From: JBELHR01 sp049606855
GTDB lineage: Bacteria; Bacteroidota; Bacteroidia; Flavobacteriales; Flavobacteriaceae
Length of the DNA stretch: 64,000 nt
Assembly: GCA_049606855.1 (NCBI GenBank)
Contig: JBMYVY010000004.1
Coordinates: 62,001 to 126,000, forward strand
Reading direction: 5' to 3'
Shown here: piece by piece, positions 1-7,805 of the stretch
Layout: each line of letters opens with the position of its first letter
How positions within the stretch are numbered: the first letter of the stretch is position 1
Program-made: the position numbers and the translations under genes
Notes under the pieces: generated by a model
What the model was told of the DNA's origin: nothing
Database searches by the model: none
The model's input: the letters and a program-made list of their open reading frames with translations, nothing else

Positions 1-369
1 CAGGGCTTGAAATTCATTAAAGACAAAACCTACTTCTGCGTCCTGAAAATTAATCAGAGTTGTGGTATATGAGGATCCATATACAGGTCTTGAAGCTTGA
101 ATCTGTAAAATTCCTGAAAATCTAGTAAAATCAACCGCTTCAGTTACAATAAAACTAACTTGACAGTCAATTTTTTGATAATCCTCAAGGGGTATTCCGT
201 TCCAATTCGTTTGATTGATAAATCGCTCAATAGACTGTTGTAAATTATCAAAAACAGGGTTAGCACTTGCTGAAATTCGGTCAGAGTTTACTATTACCTC
301 AGCATTAAACTGCTGGGCTTGAATTGAAATACAAAAAAATATTAGAAATATACTCAGGCTAATTCTCAT
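1..369 (-). CDS. DUF4835 / PorD-like secreted protein (partial, C-terminus off the left edge)
   Basis: Only the first 123 codons are present; the gene runs off the left edge. The reading frame opens with ATG at 369 and encodes a clear signal peptide (MRISLSIFLIFFCISIQAQ) followed by a region with the pattern AEVIVNSDRISAS and FINQTNW. I recognise this as the N-terminus of the Bacteroidota family DUF4835, which some annotation sources link to the type IX secretion component PorD; that link is from memory and is not shown by the sequence. The start overlaps the end of coaBC by 11 bases, so it is the distal gene of the bamD-rpoZ-coaBC transcript. The same order is common in flavobacteria. Confidence 0.75.
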   Translation of the reverse strand, partial: MRISLSIFLIFFCISIQAQQFNAEVIVNSDRISASANPVFDNLQQSIERFINQTNWNGIPLEDYQKIDCQVSFIVTEAVDFTRFSGILQIQASRPVYGSSYTTTLINFQDAEVGFVFNEFQAL

Positions 370-1573
370 ACTGCAAGCTAAGAATTTCAGTCCAAATATC
401 CACAGCCACATCGGCTTTTGATTTGAGCTCATATTCCTTTACTTCCTTCTCAGAAACTATGCTGATTTTGTTCGTATCTCCTGCAAATCCTGCACCGTGA
501 TCCCTCAAAGAATTCATGACAATTAAATCTGCATTTTTACGCTTTAATTTACCTTTTGCGTAATCAATCTCATCATCGGTCTCTAAAGCAAAGCCTACAA
601 CGAGCTGATCCGATTTTTTCGCAGGACCAAGGCTACCCAAAACATCTTTAGTTTTAGTTAGTTCAATCGTTAATTTATCATCAGACTTTTTAAGCTTAGA
701 CTCAAGCTTCACAACAGGCTTATAATCTGCTACTGCTGCTGCAAAAATAGCAATATGTGAATTTGAGAATTCAAGTTTGGCTGAATTATACATATCTTCA
801 GCAGAAACCACATCAATCCTCGATAAATTTCTGTGATTCAAGGTTAAAGCTGTGGGCCCACATACAAGTGCAACCTCAGCACCCAAATCCAATGCTCTTT
901 TAGCCAAGGCAAAGCCCATTTTTCCTGAAGAATGATTGCCTATAAATCTCACAGGGTCAATAGCCTCATGAGTTGGACCAGCAGTAATCAGAACTTTCCT
1001 TTTGAACAGTGGAAGCCCTTTCATAATATCAGTCTCGATAAACCGAACGATATCTTCGGGTTCCGCCATACGTCCTGGCCCAACAAGACCAGAAGCCAAC
1101 TCACCTTCTCCAACAGGAATTACGTGATTAGCTCTACGGGTTAAAAGCTCTAAATTTGATTGGGTTGACTGATGCAGGTACATATCCAAGTCCATGGCAG
1201 GTGCAACATAAACAGGACATTTAGCTGATAAATATACCGCCAAAAGTAAATTGTCTGACTCCCCAGTGACCATTTTAGATAAACTGTTGGCAGTGAGTGG
1301 CGCTATGAGCATTAAGTCTGCCCAAAGTCCTAAATCAACATGATTGGTCCAAACTTCATTTTCATCTTCAGATTCGTAAAATTCAGAATGAACAGGGTTT
1401 TTTGATAAAGTAGATAAGGTCAAAGGAGTTACAAATGCCTTTGATGCAGGCGTCATAACAACTTTGACCTCAGCTCCAGCCTTAATTAGTTCACGAACTA
1501 AAAAAGCAGATTTATAAGCGGCAATTCCGGCACTTATACCTAGTAAAACCTTTTTACCACTTAAGATTGACAT
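359..1573 (-). CDS. coaBC: Bifunctional phosphopantothenoylcysteine decarboxylase / phosphopantothenate-cysteine ligase
   Basis: This enzyme makes two steps of coenzyme A synthesis: it joins cysteine to 4'-phosphopantothenate (CoaB) and decarboxylates the product to 4'-phosphopantetheine (CoaC). At 404 aa it has the usual length of the fused protein. The N-terminal flavoprotein CoaC half has GISAGIAAYKS near residue 12 and the substrate motif PAMDLDM near residue 125. The CoaB half begins about residue 190 with the nucleotide-binding signature ITAGPTHEAIDPVRFIGN and HSSGKMG. Its ATG shares a base with the rpoZ stop codon (TAATG), so the two are translationally coupled. The acidic substitution in PAMDLDM (PAMN in E. 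coli) is usual in this phylum as far as I recall. Confidence 0.96.
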   Translation of the reverse strand: MSILSGKKVLLGISAGIAAYKSAFLVRELIKAGAEVKVVMTPASKAFVTPLTLSTLSKNPVHSEFYESEDENEVWTNHVDLGLWADLMLIAPLTANSLSKMVTGESDNLLLAVYLSAKCPVYVAPAMDLDMYLHQSTQSNLELLTRRANHVIPVGEGELASGLVGPGRMAEPEDIVRFIETDIMKGLPLFKRKVLITAGPTHEAIDPVRFIGNHSSGKMGFALAKRALDLGAEVALVCGPTALTLNHRNLSRIDVVSAEDMYNSAKLEFSNSHIAIFAAAVADYKPVVKLESKLKKSDDKLTIELTKTKDVLGSLGPAKKSDQLVVGFALETDDEIDYAKGKLKRKNADLIVMNSLRDHGAGFAGDTNKISIVSEKEVKEYELKSKADVAVDIWTEILSLQYEN

Positions 1574-1896
1574 TATAGCTCCTCTTCAGGTTTTCTATAA
1601 TAAATTTTATTATCCAACCACTCCTCTACTGCAATAGCCTGAGCTTTTGGTAATTTTTCATAAAACTTAGAAACTTCAATTTGTTCTTTGTTTTCGAATA
1701 CTTCCTCTAAAGAATCATTGTAAGTTGCAAATTCATCCAATTTTTCAATCAATTCTTTTTTCAAATCACCATTGATTTGAGATGCACGTTTTGCTATAAT
1801 AGAAATCGCCTCATAAATATTATTAGTTGGCGTTTCAATTGATGCACGATCATAAGTAATCGTTGATAATGGTGCTTTTGAGTTTTTGTAATCCAT
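1573..1896 (-). CDS. rpoZ: DNA-directed RNA polymerase omega subunit (Bacteroidota form)
   Basis: This small subunit helps assemble and stabilise RNA polymerase. The 107-aa protein matches the Bacteroidota version of the omega/Rpb6 fold: APLSTITYDR near residue 8, then NIYEAISIIAKRASQI near residues 26-41, the helix that contacts beta-prime. The tail is long and acidic. It diverges strongly from E. coli omega, so recognition rests on the internal motif and on the conserved position between bamD and coaBC. It starts 12 bases after the bamD stop codon and its own stop overlaps the coaBC start codon. Confidence 0.85.
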   Translation of the reverse strand: MDYKNSKAPLSTITYDRASIETPTNNIYEAISIIAKRASQINGDLKKELIEKLDEFATYNDSLEEVFENKEQIEVSKFYEKLPKAQAIAVEEWLDNKIYYRKPEEEL

Positions 1897-1908
1897 CTTT
1901 ATACTAAA

Positions 1909-2712
1909 TTAACTTGTTGTAATCCCTGTTTCTTCTTCCAGAACCTCATACAGCTTAGCCATATCTTCAAGGTAGTCAGAGTCAGGATAGTTTTTTTGAA
2001 ATTTCGTGTATGCCTTTATTGCATTGTTTAGGCGTTCTTCCTTTTTTTCGAAAACCGAATTCATTCCCAACTCATAATAAGCTAAGAACTGATAATATAG
2101 CGCCTCTTCTTTATAAGAAGTACCTAAATAATCTTCTAAAAAAGTATCAAAAGACGTAATTGCCGCTTGGTATTTCTCCATGTGATAATACTGCCAAGCA
2201 ATCTTGTAAGCCTTTGTTTCCACTTTGTATTGAAGCGTCTTGATCATCTCGTTTGCTCCCTCAATCTTATCTGAATCTGGATAATTATTGATGAACATCT
2301 GAAAGGCATCAATGGCCTCATAAGTTGTTTGTTGATCTAAACTGTATCGATCAGAGTCCAAATAATAACTCATCGCCATTAAATATTTGGCTTCCTCTAC
2401 TTTAGAACTCTTTGGGTAATTCTTGGTAAAACGATTAAAATGATAAGCTGCTAAACTATAATCTCTAACGTTATAATACGAGTTAGATACCATAAATTGA
2501 ATACGTTCTAACTGTGGTTTTCCTCTATAAGCTGGTAAAATTCTTTCGAAAAGTTGTAATGCTTTATTGTACTCTTGATCTTCATAAAGCTTAACCGCTA
2601 ATTGATACTGTTCATTGACAGTACCTTTGTTCAAAACATTTTGGAACTCACTACATGAACTCATTATAAAAACGAGTCCTAACAGCATCATTATTTTCTT
2701 CAGTTTAAACAT
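1909..2712 (-). CDS. bamD: Outer membrane assembly lipoprotein BamD
   Basis: BamD is the essential lipoprotein of the BAM complex, which folds beta-barrel proteins into the outer membrane. The 267-aa product begins with a lipoprotein signal ending in the lipobox IMSSC (lipidated Cys20). The rest consists of tetratricopeptide repeats with the family hallmark pattern, for example LYEDQEYNKALQLFERILP, FTKNYPKSSKVEEAKYLMA and FINNYPDSDKIEGA, about five repeats in all. It is the first gene of a transcript with rpoZ, coaBC and a DUF4835 gene. A TAATTTTG promoter element lies only four bases upstream of the ATG, which predicts an mRNA with no leader. Confidence 0.95.
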   Translation of the reverse strand: MFKLKKIMMLLGLVFIMSSCSEFQNVLNKGTVNEQYQLAVKLYEDQEYNKALQLFERILPAYRGKPQLERIQFMVSNSYYNVRDYSLAAYHFNRFTKNYPKSSKVEEAKYLMAMSYYLDSDRYSLDQQTTYEAIDAFQMFINNYPDSDKIEGANEMIKTLQYKVETKAYKIAWQYYHMEKYQAAITSFDTFLEDYLGTSYKEEALYYQFLAYYELGMNSVFEKKEERLNNAIKAYTKFQKNYPDSDYLEDMAKLYEVLEEETGITTS

Positions 2713-2716
2713 TTTG

Positions 2717-2724
2717 CAAAATTA
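2717..2724 (-). promoter_or_regulatory. -7 promoter element of bamD, four bases from the start codon
   Basis: Read on the minus strand the sequence is TAATTTTG, an exact match to the Bacteroidota -7 consensus TAnnTTTG. It is followed by CAAA and then the bamD ATG. Transcription would begin at or next to the start codon. I see no convincing -33 TTG at the usual distance. Confidence 0.6.
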
Positions 2725-2764
2725 CGTATTTAAAATGGATTAGTAAAGTCTGGAATGCGCTAAA

Positions 2765-3643
2765 CTACTTAATTTTTTTTAAAAATAAAGCGATTCTGTT
2801 CTCCAAATCTTCGCTGGCCTCAACCAAAGGTAATCTCACGGTTTTGGTCCCTATCCCAAGTTGATTTAGCAAGGATTTAATTCCAGCAGGATTTCCTTCC
2901 TCAAAAATTAAATCAATACTCGGCATCAACTTAAAATGCAATTCATATGCAGGCTTAGCAAAGCCCTCTAATCCAAGTCGTATTAACGCAGAAAATTCTT
3001 TAGGCAAACCCTGTCCAATTACACTAATAACTCCGGCTCCTCCAGCTAGAGTCATTCCCAATGCAATCATATCATCTCCTGAAATGACCAAAAATTCTTT
3101 AGGTACCAATCTAATCATTTCCAGTGCTTGAGCTAAATCTCCAGCAGCTTCCTTGATACCAATAATACTATCCGAATCTTGACTTAATCGCAATACCGTA
3201 TCAGGACTCATGTTAGACCCTGTTCTTCCGGGCACATTATACAAGATGATTGGCAACGGGCTTGAATCCGCTACAGCCATAAAGTGTTGGTAAATTCCTT
3301 CTTGGGTTGGCTTGTTGTAATAAGGAGAAACGCTCAAAATGGCGCAAAAATCTTCAGTAGAAACCTGTTTCACAGCCTCACAGACTTCCAGGGTATTATT
3401 CCCTCCAACACCCATAACTAATGGCAATCTTTTATTGTTAACCTTAACAATGTGCTGTACAACCGCTAAACGTTCCTCTGAATTCATCGTTGCAGGCTCC
3501 CCAGTAGTCCCGAGTACAACTAAATAATTAACCCCATTATCAATTTGATAATTTACCAATGAGCTCAAGGCATCAAAATCCACCTTTCCATCTGCATCAA
3601 AAGGAGTAACAAGCGCTACACCAGTTCCTAATAACTCAGTCAT
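2765..3643 (-). CDS. dapA: 4-hydroxy-tetrahydrodipicolinate synthase
   Basis: DapA condenses pyruvate with aspartate semialdehyde, the first committed step toward diaminopimelate and lysine. The 292-aa TIM-barrel protein has every family signature: LGTTGEPATM with the threonine pair at 46-47, SVSPYYNKPTQEG near residue 104, the catalytic Tyr135 and Arg140 in LYNVPGRTG, and the Schiff-base Lys164 in IGIKEAAGD. The partner gene dapF is also in this window, at 12912 on the other strand. The start codon overlaps the end of the preceding 165-aa gene, so dapA is the last gene of a minus-strand run that may begin at ligA. Confidence 0.97.
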   Translation of the reverse strand: MTELLGTGVALVTPFDADGKVDFDALSSLVNYQIDNGVNYLVVLGTTGEPATMNSEERLAVVQHIVKVNNKRLPLVMGVGGNNTLEVCEAVKQVSTEDFCAILSVSPYYNKPTQEGIYQHFMAVADSSPLPIILYNVPGRTGSNMSPDTVLRLSQDSDSIIGIKEAAGDLAQALEMIRLVPKEFLVISGDDMIALGMTLAGGAGVISVIGQGLPKEFSALIRLGLEGFAKPAYELHFKLMPSIDLIFEEGNPAGIKSLLNQLGIGTKTVRLPLVEASEDLENRIALFLKKIK

Positions 3644-4140
3644 TATATAATTTTTAAAATCTTTAAGTACTTTACAATTTCTGAATTCATGAGGTCTATA
3701 TCATTATTGCACTCTCGAATCTCCATATCCAATCCATCGAGATCTGCTTCAATTAAACCTACTTTAAATCCAGCATTTGAATGCAAATTTATGTGATTCA
3801 AAAAAACACTAGGCTGATTTTGATAATTAATTAATAAATCAAAGTCCTTTTTCACGAATTCCTCAAGCTTGTTATATTTTAAACGTCCAAACAAAGAAAA
3901 ATCCAATTCACTGAACCAATGATCATCCTCTAAAGTATGTTTGTTTTTTTCTACAAAATCCATCAACCAAATATCTGATGCATCAAGCTCAAAAAATTTT
4001 TCTAGGGTCCTTTTAATTCTACTCTGGTCCTGGCCTTGACATAGAACACCAATCCTTGAAATCCCCTTAGGCTTTATCTTTTTTTGATTAGCTAAAAGCC
4101 TTTTATTTAGTTTATTTAGGTTTTTCTGTTTCCAACTCAT
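3643..4140 (-). CDS. Conserved Bacteroidota protein, DUF6913-like
   Basis: This 165-aa soluble protein has no signal peptide or membrane segment. Its basic N-terminus (MSWKQKNLNKLNKRLLANQ) is followed by an alpha/beta-looking region with the patterns RIGVLCQGQ, DFDLLINYQN and AGFKVGLIEADL. It resembles the flavobacterial family I remember as DUF6913, usually found beside dapA; its function is unknown. It overlaps both neighbours: its start lies 29 bases inside the YhhN gene, and its stop codon shares a base with the dapA start. That suggests translational coupling, but gives no functional clue beyond shared regulation. Confidence 0.7.
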   Translation of the reverse strand: MSWKQKNLNKLNKRLLANQKKIKPKGISRIGVLCQGQDQSRIKRTLEKFFELDASDIWLMDFVEKNKHTLEDDHWFSELDFSLFGRLKYNKLEEFVKKDFDLLINYQNQPSVFLNHINLHSNAGFKVGLIEADLDGLDMEIRECNNDIDLMNSEIVKYLKILKII

Positions 4141-4753
4141 AGGATAAAATAGCCTTGATTAAACAAAATTGAGCGATAATATAGGTCCCCATGATCCAGA
4201 GTCCCATATTGAGTTCTGGCCAAACAAACATCGAAAAAGCAATGCTTGAATCAGAAATTATAAAAAGTAAAGCACCCACTATAAATAACCAATCTTTGGT
4301 TTTGATATACATACTAAAAGCCGTAATCCCCATGAAACTCAAGACAGCCCCATATACTCCCATGGGAATTAAGAAATCTCCTAAATCTGGGCCTAAGAAC
4401 CCCATCAACCCCAAGTAAAACAATATAAAGGGCCAGCTTTTCGACCAATAAATTTTTCTTGTTGCTGACCAAAATATATAGATGTAACACAATTGAGCAG
4501 TTAAAAAACTACCTATCCCCATTATAAAATAGTCTTGGGCATCTTGCAAGAGTAGAACATCTCCTAAAAATGAAAAACTCAAGGCCAATATTACTGCCGT
4601 ATTTCGAGTTTTAGAACTGTAATAATAATAGCCCGCCAAAACAGGCATGATCAGCGATTTAGCAATAAATATCAATGGACGATTTTCAAAATAAATTGCC
4701 CATAGATCAACAACACTTACTAGCACATATAGTAGTACAATTACTTTTTTCAT
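4112..4753 (-). CDS. YhhN-family membrane protein, putative lysoplasmalogenase
   Basis: This 213-aa integral membrane protein has about seven or eight hydrophobic segments. The pattern PLIFIAKSLIMPVLAGYYYY near residue 26, ALSFSFLGDVLLL near residue 57 and a late ISDSSIAFSMF match the YhhN family. Animal members (TMEM86) hydrolyse the vinyl-ether bond of lysoplasmalogens; the bacterial substrate is not established, so the enzymatic label is inference from the family. It overlaps the metallo-hydrolase gene by four bases (ATGA-type junction) and the DUF6913-like gene by 29 bases, placing it in the middle of the ligA-dapA run. Confidence 0.8.
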   Translation of the reverse strand: MKKVIVLLYVLVSVVDLWAIYFENRPLIFIAKSLIMPVLAGYYYYSSKTRNTAVILALSFSFLGDVLLLQDAQDYFIMGIGSFLTAQLCYIYIFWSATRKIYWSKSWPFILFYLGLMGFLGPDLGDFLIPMGVYGAVLSFMGITAFSMYIKTKDWLFIVGALLFIISDSSIAFSMFVWPELNMGLWIMGTYIIAQFCLIKAILSYELETEKPK

Positions 4754-5664
4754 AAACTGAAATTTTGATTTATGCTCGCTACGTGATATCCGGCTTCAAT
4801 CACTTTCTTATAAGCTTCTGATTTGGGATTTAGCAGAGGATTTGTATGATTCAAATGTATGAAGTAAATTTTAGATTTGTCCGATGAATTTAAGTTTGAA
4901 AAGAGTTTCATCGATTCTATCGCAAATGGATGAGGGATTTCACTCATGTCTCTTCCTGGCAGTTCTCTTTGATCATAGAAGGTTGCATCTAAAAATGCAT
5001 AGTCTACCTGTTTTACAAAATCCACAATAGACTGATTCCATTTAGACCACTTATCAATATCGGGGATGAATAAGGCAGATTTATTAGGACCTTGAATGAG
5101 ATAACCTACCGTTTCCGAATACTCATCACGATGAGGTACTATGAGCGGTTTTATACTCAAGTTATCGCTTAGGGGTACCCATCGTTCATTTTGAATTGCT
5201 TTAAGTTTAATATTTTCCAAGGCAACTAATTGATCCCACGGTCCATTATTTTCAAGAAAGTCTACAAATTTTGGCATGGCATAAACTGACACCTTCTTTG
5301 CTCCTAATGCTTCCCTACCTAAATACATCAATCCCGTATAATGTCCGATGTGGGCATGAGTAAGAAAAATACCATCAACAACAGGTTTATTCTTTACACC
5401 GGCATAGTTATTTAAATCATGGCTTTGACTTGTAAAATCGGGAGTGGCATCAATGATATAAGTACTTTGATTGTCCACCAATCCAATACTGCAAACTTTA
5501 AGTGATACATCGGTACCATTAAATCGGTCGGTGCAACATGATTTTGAACAACCAATTTGTGGAGCACCCGCATCCTGAACAGTACCAAGAATTCTCAAAT
5601 TCACTTGAGACCTTAGATTGAAGGTCATCGAGAACAACACAAATAATACAATGCTAGCCCTCAT
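4750..5664 (-). CDS. Secreted MBL-fold metallo-hydrolase, PqqB-like
   Basis: This 304-aa protein has a signal peptide (MRASIVLFVLFSMTFNLRSQ) and a metallo-beta-lactamase fold. The metal motif is THAHIGHYTGL near residue 101, followed by PHRDE, the DAT acidic ligand region and a late FIHLNHTNP. The N-terminal part (LGTVQDAGAPQIGC with a CSKSCC cysteine cluster) resembles PqqB, a protein tied to pyrroloquinoline quinone synthesis. No other pqq gene is present here and PqqB is normally cytoplasmic, so I call it only PqqB-like. The motif has Gly where classical enzymes have Asp (HxHxDH). It overlaps the end of ligA by 11 bases. Confidence 0.8.
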   Translation of the reverse strand: MRASIVLFVLFSMTFNLRSQVNLRILGTVQDAGAPQIGCSKSCCTDRFNGTDVSLKVCSIGLVDNQSTYIIDATPDFTSQSHDLNNYAGVKNKPVVDGIFLTHAHIGHYTGLMYLGREALGAKKVSVYAMPKFVDFLENNGPWDQLVALENIKLKAIQNERWVPLSDNLSIKPLIVPHRDEYSETVGYLIQGPNKSALFIPDIDKWSKWNQSIVDFVKQVDYAFLDATFYDQRELPGRDMSEIPHPFAIESMKLFSNLNSSDKSKIYFIHLNHTNPLLNPKSEAYKKVIEAGYHVASINQNFSL

Positions 5665-7663
5665 GTGAAATCATCTTTAAAAATTCATCTTCACTAATAA
5701 TATTAATCCCTAAATCTGCTGCTTTCTTTAATTTACTTGGCCCCATTTTATCTCCAGCAACCAAAAAACTAGTCTTTTTTGATATGCTACTTCCAACTTT
5801 TCCTCCATGTTGTTCAATTAACTTTTTTAATTCGTTCCGACTCACTTTCTCAAAAACCCCGCTAACTACAACGGTTTTTTCTTCCAAAGCACTGCCCAAC
5901 TGCATATTCTCAGTGACATCAACTTCCATTCTCAAACCTGATATAGCTAATCGAGTGACCAGGTTCATGGAATACTCATCCGCTGAAAAAGCACAAATAC
6001 TCTGGGCAATTCGCTCTCCTATTTCATCAACAGCAGTTAAATCCTCAAAGCTAGCCGAGAGTAGGGCGGACATATTTTTAAAGTGCTTCGCTAATTTTTT
6101 TGCCACTGTTTCTCCCACATATCTTATTCCGAGAGCAAAAAGTACTTTTTCAAACGGCATTTGTTTTGATGCTTCTATACCCACTAACATATTATTGATA
6201 GATTTCTCAGCCATTCTATCTAAGGGAATAAGCTGATCAAAATTTAAGTCATATAAATCCGCATAGTTCTCAATCAGATTGTTCTCATACAACTGCACAA
6301 CAGTTTCAGCGCCTAGTCCATCAATATTCATTGCTTTTCTTGATATGAAATGTTCTATTTTTCCGGTAATCTGAGGCGCACAGCCAAATTCATTTGGACA
6401 ATAATGTTTCGCATCTCCATCTTCTCTAACAAGAGGTGTTTGACAAACAGGACAATTTTTTGCATAAACAAAAGCCTCCGAATCATTTGGTCTTAAAGAA
6501 AGATCTACTCCCACAATTTTGGGAATAATCTCTCCTCCTTTTTCAACATATACAGTATCATTAATTCTTATGTCATGTTTTTTTATTTGGTCTTCATTGT
6601 GAACTGAAGCCCGTTTTACGATAGTCCCAGCCAACTCAACGGGTTCAAGATTGGCAACTGGCGTAATCGCACCTGTCCGTCCTACTTGATAACTTATACT
6701 TGACAAAAGGGTACTGGCCTTCTCAGCTTTAAATTTATAGGCCACTGCCCATCGAGGAGCCTTTGCAGTAAAACCCATTTCATCTTGTGCATTGAGTTCA
6801 TTTACTTTTATCACTACACCATCTGTTTCATAAGGTAAATCATGTCGTTTATCATCCCATAAATTGACAAAATCCATTACTTGATCAATAGTTTGACATA
6901 CCTTAACTGTATTCGGGACATTAAATCCTGCATGTTTTGCTGCTAGCAGAGCATCTGAATGAGTTAAAAAACGGGAACGTTCTTCTACTACTTGATACAG
7001 CAAACATTCTAAAGGCCTCAGGGCCACCTCGGAAGAATCTTGGAGTTTCAAAGAACCACTTGCAGTATTTCTAGGATTTCTGTAAGGTTCTTCACCTTGA
7101 GATTCACGTTCCTTATTCATGGCCTCGAAGCCCTCTAAAGGAAGTATGATCTCTCCACGAATTTCAAAATTAGCGGGAAAATCTCCATAAACCTTCAATG
7201 GAATACTTTTTATAGTTCTAACATTTGATGTCACATCATCACCCTGGACACCATCTCCTCGAGTTACTGCGCTTTTGAGCTCACTGTTTTCATAGGTCAA
7301 ATTTATGGAAGCACCGTCATACTTCAATTCACAAGTATAACTTAGATTTCCTTCATAAAGTTTCTTTACGCGTTTTTCCCAATCTAATAAATCATCTTTG
7401 GAGTAAGAATTATCTAAGGAATACATTCTGTGCCTGTGAACTCTAGTTACAAAATTCTTATTGATCCCTCCACCAACACGCTGAGTTGGAGAATTAGGGT
7501 CAAACAATTCAGGATGTTCCGCCTCTAATTGATTCAATTCAGATAGCATCACATCAAATTCGTAATCCGATACTGAAGCTTCATCTAGTTGATAATACTC
7601 ATGATTCAATCGATGCAACTCCTTCCTTAAATATGTAATTCTATTTTTTGCTGACTCATTCAT
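5654..7663 (-). CDS. ligA: NAD-dependent DNA ligase
   Basis: LigA seals nicks during replication and repair using NAD+. The 669-aa protein has the standard domain order: the Ia domain with HEYYQLD for NAD binding, the adenylation domain with nucleophile Lys114 in CELKYDGAS, the OB fold, a four-cysteine zinc finger (CPVC, then CPNEFGC near residues 405-425), helix-hairpin-helix repeats around 480-570 and a C-terminal BRCT domain from about residue 590. Length and motifs are typical. It appears to be the first gene of the run continuing through the metallo-hydrolase, YhhN, DUF6913-like and dapA genes. No clear promoter element was found in the 142 bases upstream. Confidence 0.98.
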   Translation of the reverse strand: MNESAKNRITYLRKELHRLNHEYYQLDEASVSDYEFDVMLSELNQLEAEHPELFDPNSPTQRVGGGINKNFVTRVHRHRMYSLDNSYSKDDLLDWEKRVKKLYEGNLSYTCELKYDGASINLTYENSELKSAVTRGDGVQGDDVTSNVRTIKSIPLKVYGDFPANFEIRGEIILPLEGFEAMNKERESQGEEPYRNPRNTASGSLKLQDSSEVALRPLECLLYQVVEERSRFLTHSDALLAAKHAGFNVPNTVKVCQTIDQVMDFVNLWDDKRHDLPYETDGVVIKVNELNAQDEMGFTAKAPRWAVAYKFKAEKASTLLSSISYQVGRTGAITPVANLEPVELAGTIVKRASVHNEDQIKKHDIRINDTVYVEKGGEIIPKIVGVDLSLRPNDSEAFVYAKNCPVCQTPLVREDGDAKHYCPNEFGCAPQITGKIEHFISRKAMNIDGLGAETVVQLYENNLIENYADLYDLNFDQLIPLDRMAEKSINNMLVGIEASKQMPFEKVLFALGIRYVGETVAKKLAKHFKNMSALLSASFEDLTAVDEIGERIAQSICAFSADEYSMNLVTRLAISGLRMEVDVTENMQLGSALEEKTVVVSGVFEKVSRNELKKLIEQHGGKVGSSISKKTSFLVAGDKMGPSKLKKAADLGINIISEDEFLKMISHEG

Positions 7664-7707
7664 AAAAATCCGTGAATTTGACCTCTAAAATACCAAATAA
7701 AACTGGT

Positions 7708-7729
7708 TTGTGTCACCTAGGTTACACAA
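7708..7729. promoter_or_regulatory. 22-bp near-perfect palindrome upstream of the sulfide operon
   Basis: The half-sites are TTGTGTCACCT and, on the opposite strand, TTGTGTAACCT: ten of eleven positions match. The symmetry resembles sites of Crp/Fnr-family regulators. Its centre lies about 64 bases upstream of the start predicted from the sqr -7 element. The protein that binds is unknown, and no regulator gene is adjacent. Confidence 0.5.
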
Positions 7730-7733
7730 GCAC

Positions 7734-7747
7734 ATGACATTTGTCAT
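7734..7747. promoter_or_regulatory. Second palindrome (ATGACA-TT-TGTCAT) in the sqr promoter
   Basis: This is a perfect inverted repeat with six-base arms and a two-base spacer. Its centre falls about 41-42 bases upstream of the transcription start predicted from the -7 element at 7770, the position where class II activators overlap the polymerase site. It shares the core TGTCA with the palindrome just upstream. Confidence 0.5.
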
Positions 7748-7769
7748 AATTAACACTTAAGAGTCTTAC

Positions 7770-7777
7770 TACCTTTG
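7770..7777 (+). promoter_or_regulatory. -7 promoter element of the sqr operon
   Basis: TACCTTTG matches the Bacteroidota -7 consensus exactly. The sqr ATG is 28 bases further on, giving a short leader of roughly 24 bases. There is no good -33 TTG at the usual 18-22 base spacing, which fits a promoter that needs an activator at the palindromes upstream. Confidence 0.6.
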
Positions 7778-7805
7778 AAGTATACAAAGCAAAAAAGTCG
7801 GAATT

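Noticed and set aside
4750..5664. Assignment as a true PqqB in PQQ synthesis
   Set aside because: No other pqq gene is present, the metal motif differs (HAHIGH) and the protein has a signal peptide. Only 'PqqB-like' is justified.
5784..6236. A 150-codon open frame antisense to ligA
   Set aside because: It lies wholly opposite the conserved C-terminal part of ligA, has no family signature and has a composition typical of a shadow frame.
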